A DNA stretch of 64,000 bases. It comes from Cruorifilaria tuberocauda. Taxonomy: Eukaryota; Nematoda; Chromadorea; Rhabditida; Onchocercidae. Positions 1 to 12,459 of the stretch are shown one piece after another (positions within the stretch are counted from its first letter, which is position 1; every line of letters begins with the position of its first letter). A model generated the notes under the pieces. That model ran no database searches, was not told the DNA's origin, and worked only from the letters and a program-made list of their open reading frames with translations. Made by a program: the position numbers and the translations under genes. The stretch is from NCBI GenBank assembly GCA_013365365.1, contig JABVXU010000086.1:1-64000 (forward strand), in the 5' to 3' direction.

Positions 1-3000
1 CATATTATCTGGCTGTTAAATTTTCAGTACCACTGCAAAATGCCTTTGATAAATCAACTTTAAACACATTATTATCTGGTTTGTTGGAATCATAATGCTT
101 GAAGAAAATCATTCCAAAAATAATTTCAATTTATTCTGCGAAAATTAAGTCACTTTAAATTCCATTGAATCAGAGAAGAATGGCAATTTTCACCGTAAAT
201 AACGTAACGATAAATAAAGTTAAAAGGGATACTTTAACTGATCATTCGTTAGATTATGCAAATGACCAAAGTTTGGGAGCGTATTTGCATACCTATAGGA
301 AATGACGTACGAGTGTGTTCTTACGTGAGAAAAGGTGTAAGGGAAGGGAAGGAGAAGAGTGAAAGAGATAGCTGGAAAGGAGGAGAGACGTGAGAAGTCA
401 GATGGATGTCGCACTCATCCAAATTAGACAGTCAGTTACCTTTCGTGTCAGTGCTCGCTTCGATGGCTTCTCCTCCATTGCCTTCCCGTCGATTGTTTTT
501 CTTTTTCTTTTCTTTAATCAATACTTTGGGAGATATATTGGGTTTTAGGGGAAAGTTAAGGTCATTAGTTGTCGCAGTTTTTGCTAAAATCCGTTTAATT
601 CACTTCCATTTGAATCTAAAATTCGATTATTACATCATTGGAGTTCAACAAGAATCGCTGCTTGCATCAGCAAAACATTTGGCGTGAAATCAATACAGCG
701 TTTCATTCCCACTTTTGACTAATTGTTTTTCATAAATTAGCAGCTAAATAGCTCTCAAATGAAATTATTGCATCAGTGCTGGGACGCGTGAGACGTTTGT
801 TTGTTCAGTCACGTGAGGAAATGGAGGAATTAACTAGCTGGGAAAGTGGGAAAATTAGTTGAAAACTTCTGACTGCTTGTTTTAGGATAAATTTTTCCCA
901 GTCTTTCTCAGCAGCAGTGTTATGCTATCATGAATTTCCTATTACAGAAACCATATAATCGGTACAGCGCAGAAGAAATATAAAATCGCTAGATTATTAA
1001 ATTGAGGTATGCGAACCGACCGTAGAAGCTTAAGGAAGAATTAATGATTCCAGAGACTTAACTCTTGTCAAGTGATATAATTTCAGATATGACACAGAAA
1101 TGCAGCAGACAATAATGCCGAATACAAGAATGAGGGAATGAATAGTGTGAGGTTTGGTACCGCTATCTTTGATCAGTGAAAGATTTCAAATTTGTGGTTG
1201 CGCATCTTTTTCAAATGGTTTAGAATAGAGTGGTATATTGTTATTTGAATTACCTACAGATAGTTTTCAGGATATTCGGACATGATGGAACCTAGTACGA
1301 TGGAACTTCAAGGCTAATAGCTAATGAGATCGATGATTTGAAAAAAGGAAGGGAAGGACAATTGTATGTTCAAGATGTCCGAAACAAGCGAGATGATTTA
1401 TTTGGTTTGATGATTGTTTTATTTTGCTGCAATTTTTGTTTTTGGATGTATGATTTTATTTTTTAACATTTTTATCAATTGATGTTCTAAAAAGAGGATA
1501 AGAAGGAGTAAAATTGTATAACATTTAATTGTAATTAATGCTTGTCTAGTTTTGCTATTGTATGTTAACTTATTTTATGGTTCATTAAATAATATATTTT
1601 GCGTCTTGTGTAACAGCCAATTGAATTTTCATTCAAGTTTGCTTTCACTAGCAATTGCTCGACGTTTTCGCTGTTACTATAAACAGAGGTGAAGATGGAA
1701 GTGGATCAATAGTTTCTCATTAAATTTTGAACTGATATTTAGATGGATTTTCTGAAATGGCCATTCCTTAATAATTAATGCTATAATATAAGCGAGTTTT
1801 CTTGATTCCTTGACTTCGGATTCCTAAAATATCCAACTTCTTCGATCGTTAGATTTTCAAAAAATTTTAGAAAGTTTTATCCTGAGTTTTGAGTTTTTTT
1901 ATTTAACTTCTAATCGTCCGAACCTTTTCAACTTTGGGTTATCGGATTTTGCTTTTCTAAACTTCCAAATTTGCTTAACATTTTGCAAGTTCCAGATTGC
2001 TTACAGAATTTCAAAGTGCCAAATCTTTTATAATTTGTTCAATTTTATATCAGCTAAAGTAATTAAGCCAAAATAGTACTTTTAAGTAAAATCTTTCTTC
2101 GCATTAATTTTTTTCAGTTCTTAAGGATTACGCATTTTTAATTCTTATCTCTCAAATTATTTATTAATGAATTTCTTTCTGTTTTTTTAGCTTTTCTTTC
2201 GACATTGATCTTTTTAATTTTTCTAAACTGAAAACAATGTGAACTGAATTCTGTGTTGCTAATTGGCATACTTGAATCTTACATTTCATTTCTTTCTTAT
2301 TTGTTCATTTAGCGTTTCTCTTGTCTAAGCCTTTAACACGATCACGAATGATAAGAATATTCTGGTCATATGCTGCAATATAACAGATGATTTAAGCTCA
2401 AAAACGTTTTTTTAGATTTTTTATTCCAAATTAATGGCGTGAGCTTTTCCGAATTCCGGATTTACAAACAAATGACCTATTTAACTTGACTGAATACCAG
2501 TAGAGTGAAAATTGAGTTCTTTGCTGGTTTGCAATTCAATGTTAGTGCTTTATCAGAACTGCTAGTAACAGCAATTAGTTAAGAAGAGTAATCGGTAGGA
2601 TACCGCTCTAAGATGCACTTCTTCATAAAAAAATATTCTGCATGGTAAACCGGTATCGCACAAAGATTAAAAGTCATGGAATATGTGAATTAATTGAAAT
2701 GAGACTTGTGTGGGATGGTAAATCCTCCATCATCCCTCAAAGATGATAATGAAATAAATTGCAATGAATTGAAATAGAACAAAGCATACGATCTGCTTTA
2801 TCTGACATGTCTACACAAAGGCTTCCCAACATATGATTTCACTTTCTTCAGATCCAACATTCCCTTTTACGTGATTTGGATCTTTCTGACAGTTGATTTA
2901 AGTATTCAATAAAATGGCAGGTAAATACCTTTTAATTTAAATTAATCCATGCCAAACTACAAAGAAAAGCGACAAATTAGGTCATTTAAAATATTTTTTC

Positions 3001-5853
3001 TTTCCAAAAGCTATCAGTTCAGAGAATTTGATTTGAAAAAAAGTTTAAAACGGAAATGTAATAAGTATGAATGCAATCAACGCTCTCTCTTCCATCAAAC
3101 ACGCAAAGTTCTGTTTATTTAATTTTATATCAAGACTAAGCAGCTTCAGCTCTGAAATGTCACATTGCTTCAAACCTGATTCTCATCGATTTTCTCGAAT
3201 TTCGAAGCATGATAGTGTCTTCAGCAATTAGTTTCAAATGTTTTTACATATCCGAAGTAACTCAAGGAACAGTTTAATTTACATCGAATTTCACCACTCA
3301 CATCCACATATTAACGCATATCTATTACAAATGATAATGCGCAGTTGACCGACGTTCTATAGTTTGAAATTCATTATCAGTATATAAACGGTGGTGTTGT
3401 TTTGACCGATAAATTTGAAAAAAGCCTTAACAATTGAAAAATAAGAATAGAAGACTGTGAAACTATTTTCATTGATACTTAATTTTAAAAGAAAATTAGC
3501 TTCGCAAAGAAATTTGTCTTGTCATCAAGCATGTAAATTTAGCGATTTATATAAAATTGTTCCTAAAATATATGCTTCTTTCAACCTTTTTGAAAGAAGA
3601 TTCCAATCTTTTTCCTTTTTATTACGCAATTAAACATATAATTTGAATGAAATGTAATTGTCTCATATATAAATAGGAAATGATGGGAAAGATGATAACA
3701 ATTATTATCATTCATATAAGCTTTTAATAGATATCTTTTCGATTCAATGATTTTCAAATTTAAACTACTGATTAGTTTTTCTTATTTAAGGAAGAGAAAT
3801 GAACTCTGAACTATTCGAGCTAAACTAACAGTAGATTCAAGTAAGAGAAGCAGTAAGATAACTGTACAAAATTTTCGTCTTAAATGTATTTGCAGATGTT
3901 TCATTCGAATCATCTCAAAAAAATTTGCGATTTAAGTATTTTGTAATACCGTTAAAAAAATATATATAAATAATAAAGACTGCTTTACGGATCTGATCGG
4001 GATGATAATTAAATTTAATAAATTTTTATAAGCATCTGTTTGGACATCAATATTTGATATCTTCTCACCTTTTAATGAAATGAAATCATTCATTTACTCA
4101 TTATATCTAAAAATTTTTGGAATTATTTGTTTTCTTTTACCAATTTAGTAAAGACGTATTTGTATACTTGACATTATTTTGAAGTATCTCGAGTTACGTC
4201 CGCTTTTCTGTCCTTCAAAATTCACTACCCACTGCTTGACGGAATAATAACAGAATAGTAAATAACCTTGTCATCACACAAAAATAAAATCTTATATTGA
4301 ATTCTTTTATTGCAACAATTTATCATTATAATAATGTCCATTTCTATTCTTTTCTTCCCTTCGGAAAAATTTTTAATTTTCATTCCACTGATGCTACTGT
4401 TATCGCTTTTCATACCAAACTATGAACAATCTGTGTTGCGTTAGAGAAATTTTTAGTTATCTAATTTATGGAGTTTTGAGCCTATTTCAAATATTTTTAA
4501 ATCATGCAGTGGCTATTTTGAAAATGAAAAAAAAAGAGGGAAGATGATAGAGTCATTTAGTAATGACAACAAGTACGGACCTAGTGAAAAAGTATTTCGT
4601 TTGATTCTTCATCGAAAAGTTTTGTTTCTGTCCAAAAATATTTCCACACAACAAATAGCAGTTGAAGGAATTGTTTTTTCAGTTTTGAATGAAATCTCTC
4701 TTGCAAATAATCCTTAAAGGAAATATTCGAGTAGTATCGCTTTCTTTTGGAATCAATTAATTTAAATTTCCATTTTCGTAATTATCATATTTATAGTTAG
4801 AAATAAAATTACTGAACATTTCAACTTAATATCATCAACATTCATCAGTACGTGCTCATTTATACATCTCCCCATCTGTTTACTGAATAAAATATAATGA
4901 GCGGTTTTATGCGTGTACTCGGGATTCAGACGTGAAAACACTATCACCGGAAAGCCAACTGCCGGGGGAGGAGTAATGCAAATTCTTAAAATCCTTCCCA
5001 CAAAAATTTCTGAACAACTTATGAAAATAAATCCCTTTCTACAAACAATTTTCTCAACAAAGTATTTTAAAATCGATCGACCGATATGTGAATTATTTAT
5101 ATCAAGGCAAAACTTGAAAATTTCTTCAAGAAAATAACTCTTCTCGAATAATTTTAAATTTCAGCGACCCATTAGAATATTCTTTTGAAATAAATTGTGA
5201 GAGTCGCTTCTCTTTGTTTGTTAGCATAACGATGCGATTTTGTCCTCAGAATGATTTTGTCCTATTCTTTTATTATCGTATTCAATGTGTTAAGTTGAAC
5301 TAACTTATTTTGATTAACCTATTTCAGTTAATTATATATCATTGATTATATTTGATCAACTGTTCGAGAAGAATAATATTCCAATTTATCCAATACCTTT
5401 CTTGGCATTTTCAAATCTCTCCACTGTATTTTAAATTTACCATTCCTTTTTAATATTTGCAATTACTTAGAGTTATTTCATCATCATAGAAAAGTACGCT
5501 TAAATTACATTGAAAATGGCAACAATTTCCCAAATGAGCTGACAGATTCTGTGCAATTAATTTGAAATTTCAGCTCTATTAATTACTATCTTAAATCACT
5601 ATTTTGTTGAGGAACCCAAATATCATAAAAAACTTATCAGCTACAAACTGATAACTTCCATTCGCTCTTCGCTACCTTTTCTACTCTTGAAGTTATCATT
5701 TGAATCTATAAGCGATTTTTTTTATATTTTTAAAACTTTTAATAGTAGCTAATATAATTGAAAGTAAAATTTCACATTAATGAAGCTATAAATTTCAGCT
5801 TTCAGCGTATGATAGAAATATAACATAAAATATTATTTAATCATATCAATTAA

Positions 5854-5877
5854 TCGATTACTCGATTACTCGATTAT
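5854..5877. repeat. Short tandem repeat, cgattact unit
   Basis: Three consecutive copies of an 8-base unit (cgattact, the last diverging) lie inside AT-rich non-coding DNA. No function is suggested. Confidence 0.6.
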
Positions 5878-6476
5878 CCAATGCTACTGGTATGATTTTC
5901 CCCAAATGACAATTTTCTCATGGAATACCAAATTCAATTTTGAATTTGATCAATTATTGATTATCTTGATTAATTGATTTAAATAATTACTGAAAAAAAT
6001 TTGAAATGCTCATGTAATCTGTTATACTTGAAATTGAATAACACATAGGAAATGTGCTTACAGTAATATCTTACATTTTATTATGCTAAAAAATAAAAAT
6101 TTTTAAATAATTTAAAAACAACACTTTCTTATTCTCCAGCAAATCATGCAATTCATTCGTGGGAGTTAGTTGAATCATTTTTATTTCTCATGCACTTATT
6201 TCAGTTTGCTTAATTTAAATATGAGTTCTATCATTCTCTGGGGTTACTTACGTGAGTCAGTGAAATGATGCTTAAATGAGGCTAATTTATTATCAAATTT
6301 GAATTAACCTTTGATCTTTAAATTCCTTGCTATTCCGTTTTAATATCAATTTCAGTAGCGATGTGTTCTAATAACTAGAAACAGAAATATTTTTACTGTA
6401 TCCATTAGTTAAAAAACTGATTAAAGTAAATGTAATGAAATGTTGATAATAAGCACATGGAAGTGTTAAGCCTTTA

Positions 6477-6491
6477 CCTCTCTCTCTCTCC
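6477..6491. repeat. CT microsatellite
   Basis: A short polypyrimidine (CT)n tract in non-coding DNA, one of a series of GA/CT tracts between 6 and 38 kb. Confidence 0.8.
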
Positions 6492-7317
6492 TGGAATTGT
6501 CACTTCTAGAACTCTTGCCATAGAGAATTGGTGCTTATTTCGGAAGATGAAATAAATTACTTTTTTGCTCATTCTTGTTAAGCTTTTGAAGCCTAAGCAT
6601 TTTGAGGATACTAAACTTTGTTATTATGGTTGAAAACAATTTTTCGATCTATTCTGGAAGTCTAAAGTTTGAATTAGGAGTTCGATATGAATTCGTCACT
6701 TTAATTTCTTCTTTTCTTCAATGCTGCCGTTATCTACATGGAATGACACTATCAGAAACCTTTTAAAAATGATCCGTCTTACTTTTTTCTTCTCACACCC
6801 TTTCTTTCAGTATAAATTACAGATGATTGCGTAAATTTTGAATTTATTTTTTTCTCTTTCACATCATATCTAGACGATAATTCTCGAATGTATTGATAAG
6901 AAGAGGAATGGCTTTTAAAGGTGTTATATTACTTTGATGGTTTGCAGTAATCGTTATAAATCTTTACTATTTTGTTTGTCATCACATCAGTGCTGCAGTA
7001 ATAATGTCAAGAGTTATTTATGAAGTGATAAATCTTGAATATCCATATCATTCACAAATTTATCAATATATTATTATTTCAAATATTTTAAAAACTAGTT
7101 GATGAACTTTTTGACCTTTTTAATAACTATCAATATTGACTATAATAATAAAATGAATTTGACGGTATGGCTGAATGATGAAGCCGTATTTTCCGGCTGA
7201 TTAGCTTCATCAGTGGATGTATTTCAAGTCAGTTGCTCTTGAAATTGTTATTGACAGAAGAGAAGAGGAAGGAAGAACGAAATGATTAGTGAATTAAACG
7301 AAGCAAAAAAGTTTTTT

Positions 7318-7333
7318 CCCTCTCTCTCTCTCC
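7318..7333. repeat. CT microsatellite
   Basis: A (CT)n tract flanked by CCC and CC in non-coding DNA. Confidence 0.8.
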
Positions 7334-7531
7334 TTGAATAGTTCTAAAATAACAAATGTCCTTTTTTAACAATATTTCTGAGTCTGAAATATTTTTTAAA
7401 AATATTTGAATATTGGTTGAAGTTTGAAATGTTGTTCAATTTTTAAAACAGTTTTAGCATAAATCGACTCAAATTTCAAATTTAATTTCTGTATATAGAA
7501 ATATGAAAATTCATGATTGTGTTGAAATTAA

Positions 7532-7768
7532 ATCCATCTCCTTAATAGAAATATAACATATCCCGATGTTCCTGAATGCAACGAATTCAAAGAGATTGCT
7601 CCATCTGATGAAGAAGCTAACCGCGATCCCACGGGAATAGTTAAAAGCGAGGACATCTCAATCTTTCTCAAACCGATCTGTTCTTTGACATTGATTAACA
7701 AAAGCGCTTTTAGCAGAAATTTTATCAAAATGTCAATTCCGCTTAACTGTCGAATCCCATCCCATTAA
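7532..7768 (+). other. Possible coding exon, unrecognised
   Basis: This 79-codon stretch is open on the + strand (TAA just before it, TAA at 7766-7768). It has no useful Met but a hydrophilic, protein-like composition (PDVPECNEF, IAPSDEEANRD, GIVKSEDIS) and higher GC than its surroundings. An AG at 7547-7548 could serve as an acceptor. The opposite strand is also open over most of it, I recognise no domain, and I found no partner exon in phase. It may be an exon of an undetected gene, a decayed gene, or chance. Confidence 0.2.
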
Positions 7769-8898
7769 TAATTCAGATTTTCCTATTTTAGTCTAAAATT
7801 TTATTTTCTTAAGCTCAAATAAGACTTCACTCTTATGATAGATTATTCGTATTTTTATAGATTTATAAATTATTGGCAAGCGAAAATTCCTGTTAATACA
7901 GGAAAGGCCCTTTGCTGTATGACTATTCCGATTTTCCTTCAAACGATTTAAACGGAATAGCTCTTACTGATCGGCAAGTTGCTCCATATTCATAGTTCTC
8001 GAAGAGGAGATTTAAACTGTTGGTTTGAGACTCACGTAAGACTCGTTGACATGACCAATTAAATGTTTTCTCGTTAGGGATTTCAGAGAAAGCGATTAGT
8101 TTTTAAACTGAAATGTGGGAGTTACTCGCTTCAAAGAACATAAGAGAACAGTAGATAAGACAAACAAAGATCAAGTCGTTTCACTTTATAAGACTTTATG
8201 AGATCAAGTTCTTAATCTCTATTGCTTGATCATGAATTCAAATTAGCATTAAATCATTATTATTGATCCGAAAACAGTATTCAAAAATTGGCAAACAATT
8301 AAACAGTGTTAATTATTACCATTATAATAGTGATCAAATCAACCTTACTCGTACAACTCCCCCGGTCAATCTCCCGAGAAACATTCGGATGAAAGTGATG
8401 ACTTTTGGATATCGGTGTGTTTTGTATGATTAGAGACAAAATACTTTTCTACTGTATTCGATAAAATTTTCCGTGGAATGAATTTTGAAGAAATATAACA
8501 ATTGGTAAATTTAGAAGACGAAAACTTCACTTACGATATTTTAGATATATTTCAATTGACAATCAACATGATTTACAAAAATTAATGGAATTAAGTTCAA
8601 ACTGAGTTACTGAAAATAGGGTATTAGCTGACTTGATTTTAAAATATTTTGCTTACAATTAATCTAAAAAACTAAGATTAAAGCTTAGTCATTTATTCGG
8701 TAAAGTTCTATTAGTAAATTTAGCCTTTGTGTCAATGGATGGTAAGAGAGCGGAAAGTGCAAGTTTACTCAAGTTATTCTCAAACTCTTCTTGAACTACG
8801 TAAGTAAGTAAAATTTTCTTGAAAATGAAACATTAATAAATTAGTGATCTCATTATCCCTTACTAAATTCTCTTCTCTCCTCAACCAAAACATTTACT

Positions 8899-8931
8899 CC
8901 CCCTCTCTCTCTCTTTCTTTTTCTCTCTCTC
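8899..8931. repeat. CT-rich polypyrimidine tract
   Basis: About 33 bases of C and T on the + strand with two (CT)n runs, in non-coding DNA. Confidence 0.8.
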
Positions 8932-10884
8932 GTTTTATATTTCCCTTAATTTTATTCATTTTATTCATAAAATGCGCCAACTAATTGTTCATTTGATGAA
9001 TATTTTTCTTTAAATCAAGAAGTCTTTTCAATTGCCAAATCATATTTCAATGGCTGTCTTTTTGAAATGAATAATTTTGAATTGTATAATATTAAGCTTG
9101 CCAGCTTGGATAGATTGAAGATCACTGATAGAAATTTGAAACCTTTGCTATCTAAAGTAAATTAAAACTATACAACTATTGAGAAGTGATAAAAGAGAGT
9201 CATATGATGAGCTAAAAATTCGCTATCGAATTATAAAATTTAAATTTTTGTTATAGTAAAAAGAAAAAGCTCTTTCATTCTGTCTTGAGAATATTGCTTT
9301 GTTTCAAATCGAAATTTCAATTTGAAAATATTTCATTCCATCTTACCTTTCGTTGTCCTGAAGACTTTTTTGATTTTCCTTTAATTTGAAATGATTTTTG
9401 TTATTTAATTATTACTCAAAGTTGACATTTACATTGTTTGTTTAATGTTTAAAAAGATTGCAATAGGCATTTTATACACAAAACTTAATTCTCTTCTGTT
9501 TCTTAAAATAATTTAAGCCAATTAAAATAGAAATATTCGATCTGGAAGAAATGGAAGAGATTAATTCCTATTGTACTTACTAAACTGACTAATAATACCG
9601 TGCTGTTTTCAATTAAGATAAGCAGAGATTTCTATTAAATGCCAACTAATTTACAATACATTCGTTTAAATTGTTTTCAAATAAATTTGATGCATCGATC
9701 TTTTGAGTTCATGGGAAATTTTGGAAACAATTTTTAATTTTGTTGGTTACCTGATGACTATTTAGGGTATTGGTGGTGGAAAACAAGAAAACAATGTAAA
9801 AATCGAAACAGCACGGAGCTATCGCTTCGAGATTTTCATTTATATAATATTTCGTGGAATTTACACATCTGATCTGCCTGAAAATTTACGCTTCGCACTT
9901 TGCACTTGTGAAATCGACTTTAAAAAAAGCGGAAGGTTCTATGTGATTCTTAATTTGCAAGATCTACATTCAAAATAAGTTACGATCAAGTGATCAATTG
10001 CTTTGCATCTGATTGTTTCGTCGTGCTTTACAGATTTGATAATGAATGAAAATGAAATAAAATTTTGGAAGAGAAAGTTTTTTTTGAGCGAAACTTTGCA
10101 GTAATAACTGTGAAATCGTTTCTAATTTGCATATCTTATTTTGAATGTAGATCTTGAAGCAAAAGAATGATTCAGTTTTATTATTTCTACTTGCGAACTT
10201 TATCGAGTTTGATAAGTTAAAAAACCTCTTTCTGTTACACAACTAAATTTGAAACCTGTCTTGTCCTTATTTTGATTTTAAGTGAAGAAAAGGCAGCTAA
10301 ATGATTTTTTCTTATATTTAAATACGAGATATCAATGTTCAAATAATCATTTTCCATCTTAATAAAATATCTATTAACTAATTCTTAATCAAATGAAACT
10401 TTCTGAAAAAATTTTTATTTCATTAATTTCAAGTCTGTCCAAATATAACGAAATAAAAAAGGAAACTGAACGGCGATCATTAAACTAAACCAACTTATTT
10501 CATTTACAAAATAAAGCAAATCAGATTGATCACTTCTTCGACGAAATATTTAATCATATTGTTCAGACAATATTCGAATATGCTTAATTGAAAATATAAA
10601 TGAGCCTTCCATAATTTTTTTGATGAACTTTTAATTATACAAATTGCGCCAAGGCAAATAAGAAGTTTTTTTATCCGCTAAACTTCCATATGGATTTTGC
10701 TGTATGGAAAATTAATTCATTTGTTATATTTAAAAAATTCCTTCAAATAATTTTTTATGAGTTTGTTAGTATGTTCTATCAGCCTGGAATTTGAAATAAT
10801 GAAATCACTTTGAATGTGAAAAATGAATTATTTGCGAATAAAATATGTGTTGCAAAAAGTTTCAAATTTTTCCTTCAATAAAAA

Positions 10885-10933
10885 AGAGTGAGCAAGCGGG
10901 AGAGGAAGAGAGAGAGAGAGGGAGGGAGGGGGG
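10885..10933. repeat. GA-rich polypurine tract
   Basis: A long purine-rich run on the + strand (GAGAG and GGGAGG units) broken by a few pyrimidines at its left end. An open frame crosses it but is low-complexity and not credible as protein. Confidence 0.8.
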
Positions 10934-11382
10934 TTTTTTCTCCATTTGATAATGAATATACCTGTAGAAGGAATAATTTTTCCAATTGCAAAGTTCCCTT
11001 TTTAAGAGTTTGCTTGAAAAGTAAGTTCTTGCTTATTAGTGCTAATCAAAAATTAATATTTCTTTCAAGTTCTTGCATTTGCATTTCAGATAGGGAGTGA
11101 ATGCTACTGACTATTTATATCCAAACATTTTTCTATATTTGTTATTTTTCAGATGGATCTTACTTATCTGTTGCTAAAAGTAATTTATTCTTTTATCTCT
11201 GTTTTATCAGTAGTTTTTATCAATGATGGGAAGATCTTCGATATTGATCAAATGTTCTTCCTAAAATTTCAACTGGTTATCTGTTTCGAAGATTTATTAG
11301 TACTGAATTAGTTGAAAGAGCGCACACAATATAAATATTTCATTTGAAATACCTGTTCATGAGCATTGAAACCGATTACACA

Positions 11383-11421
11383 TGGTCATTTAGAGTGGTC
11401 ATTTAGGCAGTGGTCATTTCA
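11383..11421. repeat. Tandem repeat, tggtcattt unit
   Basis: Three near-identical units of 12-15 bases, each beginning tggtcattt, follow one another in non-coding DNA. Confidence 0.7.
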
Positions 11422-12459
11422 GAATTGAAATTATTGCTATTGTTTTTTGAAAACAATTTAGGCCACTTGTGGAATGAATAATTTTGCAAAATGTAATTTA
11501 TCATCGGCGTATTAGAGTTAGAAGAATGTATTAGTCATCCGATAAAGAATGGGTGGTAGTAAGTTAAATTAGTTAGGCCAATGAAAAGTTTTCTTCTAAA
11601 GCTTACCATTTTTTTTCCTTTCTTTTTTGGCTTTTCACAGCTAGGCTGCTCGCTTGGTGGTAGAAAGTATTTTGGATTTATTTCCCTCAAAAACTGCCAA
11701 TTTTTTTTTCGAATATTTGCAGACTATATTATTTGAATTTGGTTGAAACATCAAAATAATGGTAGATTTTTTTGATAACAAAAATATAAAGATAGTTATC
11801 ATTAAGTTAACAAGTTACAAAAGAAACAAAAGTTATTTAAGTAAATGATGAAATTAGGAAATTTGAAATGTATCAAACATTTGATCAATTGATGAAATTC
11901 TGTTTTTTAATTTTTGCTTTTGGAAATTAATTTCTGAAGAAGAAATAATTTTTACACAAATAGAATCAGAAATGAATAGGAAAAGCTGACAAGAAAATCT
12001 TTGAAATACTCTAAGACATATTTCTTTGAGCTCAGAAAATGAGGAAAAAAATAAAAACTTTGAATTCGAAAAGAACTTTTCATAAAGCTAATCCATAAAT
12101 GACTGAAATAAACCCGAAAAGATCACAGTACTGATCTGTATCAAGTTTCATTTCCCGGAAATAATTGATCAAAGTAGAATTTGACAATTGTAGCGGAAAT
12201 AATCCATCCCGAAAATGATTATATTATCAAATGATGTACCCCGAATGCTAATTATCTTCTTTTATATCTGATTTGAATGCATATAAAATTATTCAATTAC
12301 ATTTAAATTTTACAGAAGAATTTTGATGACAAATTCAACAGAGATCAATAATTGATCATTCATCATTATACATTCTCAGCATTACAGATGATCAACAGTT
12401 CCATTAGAATAATTCAGATAATTTGAATCTTGTTTTAAATGAATGATTTCTTTTTCCAG

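Larger units (their letters stand above)
1..12459. other. Gene-poor region, no recognisable gene
   Basis: I see no convincing multi-exon coding chain on either strand. The short open frames here have no family resemblance, and many are open on both strands as expected for AT-rich DNA. The region holds GA/CT tracts (near 6477, 7318, 8899 and 10885), a small cgattact tandem repeat (5854-5877), a tggtcattt repeat (11383-11421) and one weak exon-like block (7532-7768). It could be upstream regulatory DNA of the membrane-protein gene at 12.47 kb or a long intron of a gene outside the window. Confidence 0.5.

Noticed and set aside
406..687. 93-codon open frame near the left edge
   Set aside because: Low-complexity Phe/Leu/Ser content, open on both strands, with no domain or splice-site support.
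4762..5137. Overlapping frames on both strands around a short GC-rich patch
   Set aside because: Neither has a recognisable motif, and the patch is only about 80 bases.
8331..8425. Exon-like reading QPYSYNSPGQSPEKHSDESD on the + strand
   Set aside because: An in-frame TGA sits right after the only possible acceptor (8330), so it cannot be joined as an exon. Kept as chance.
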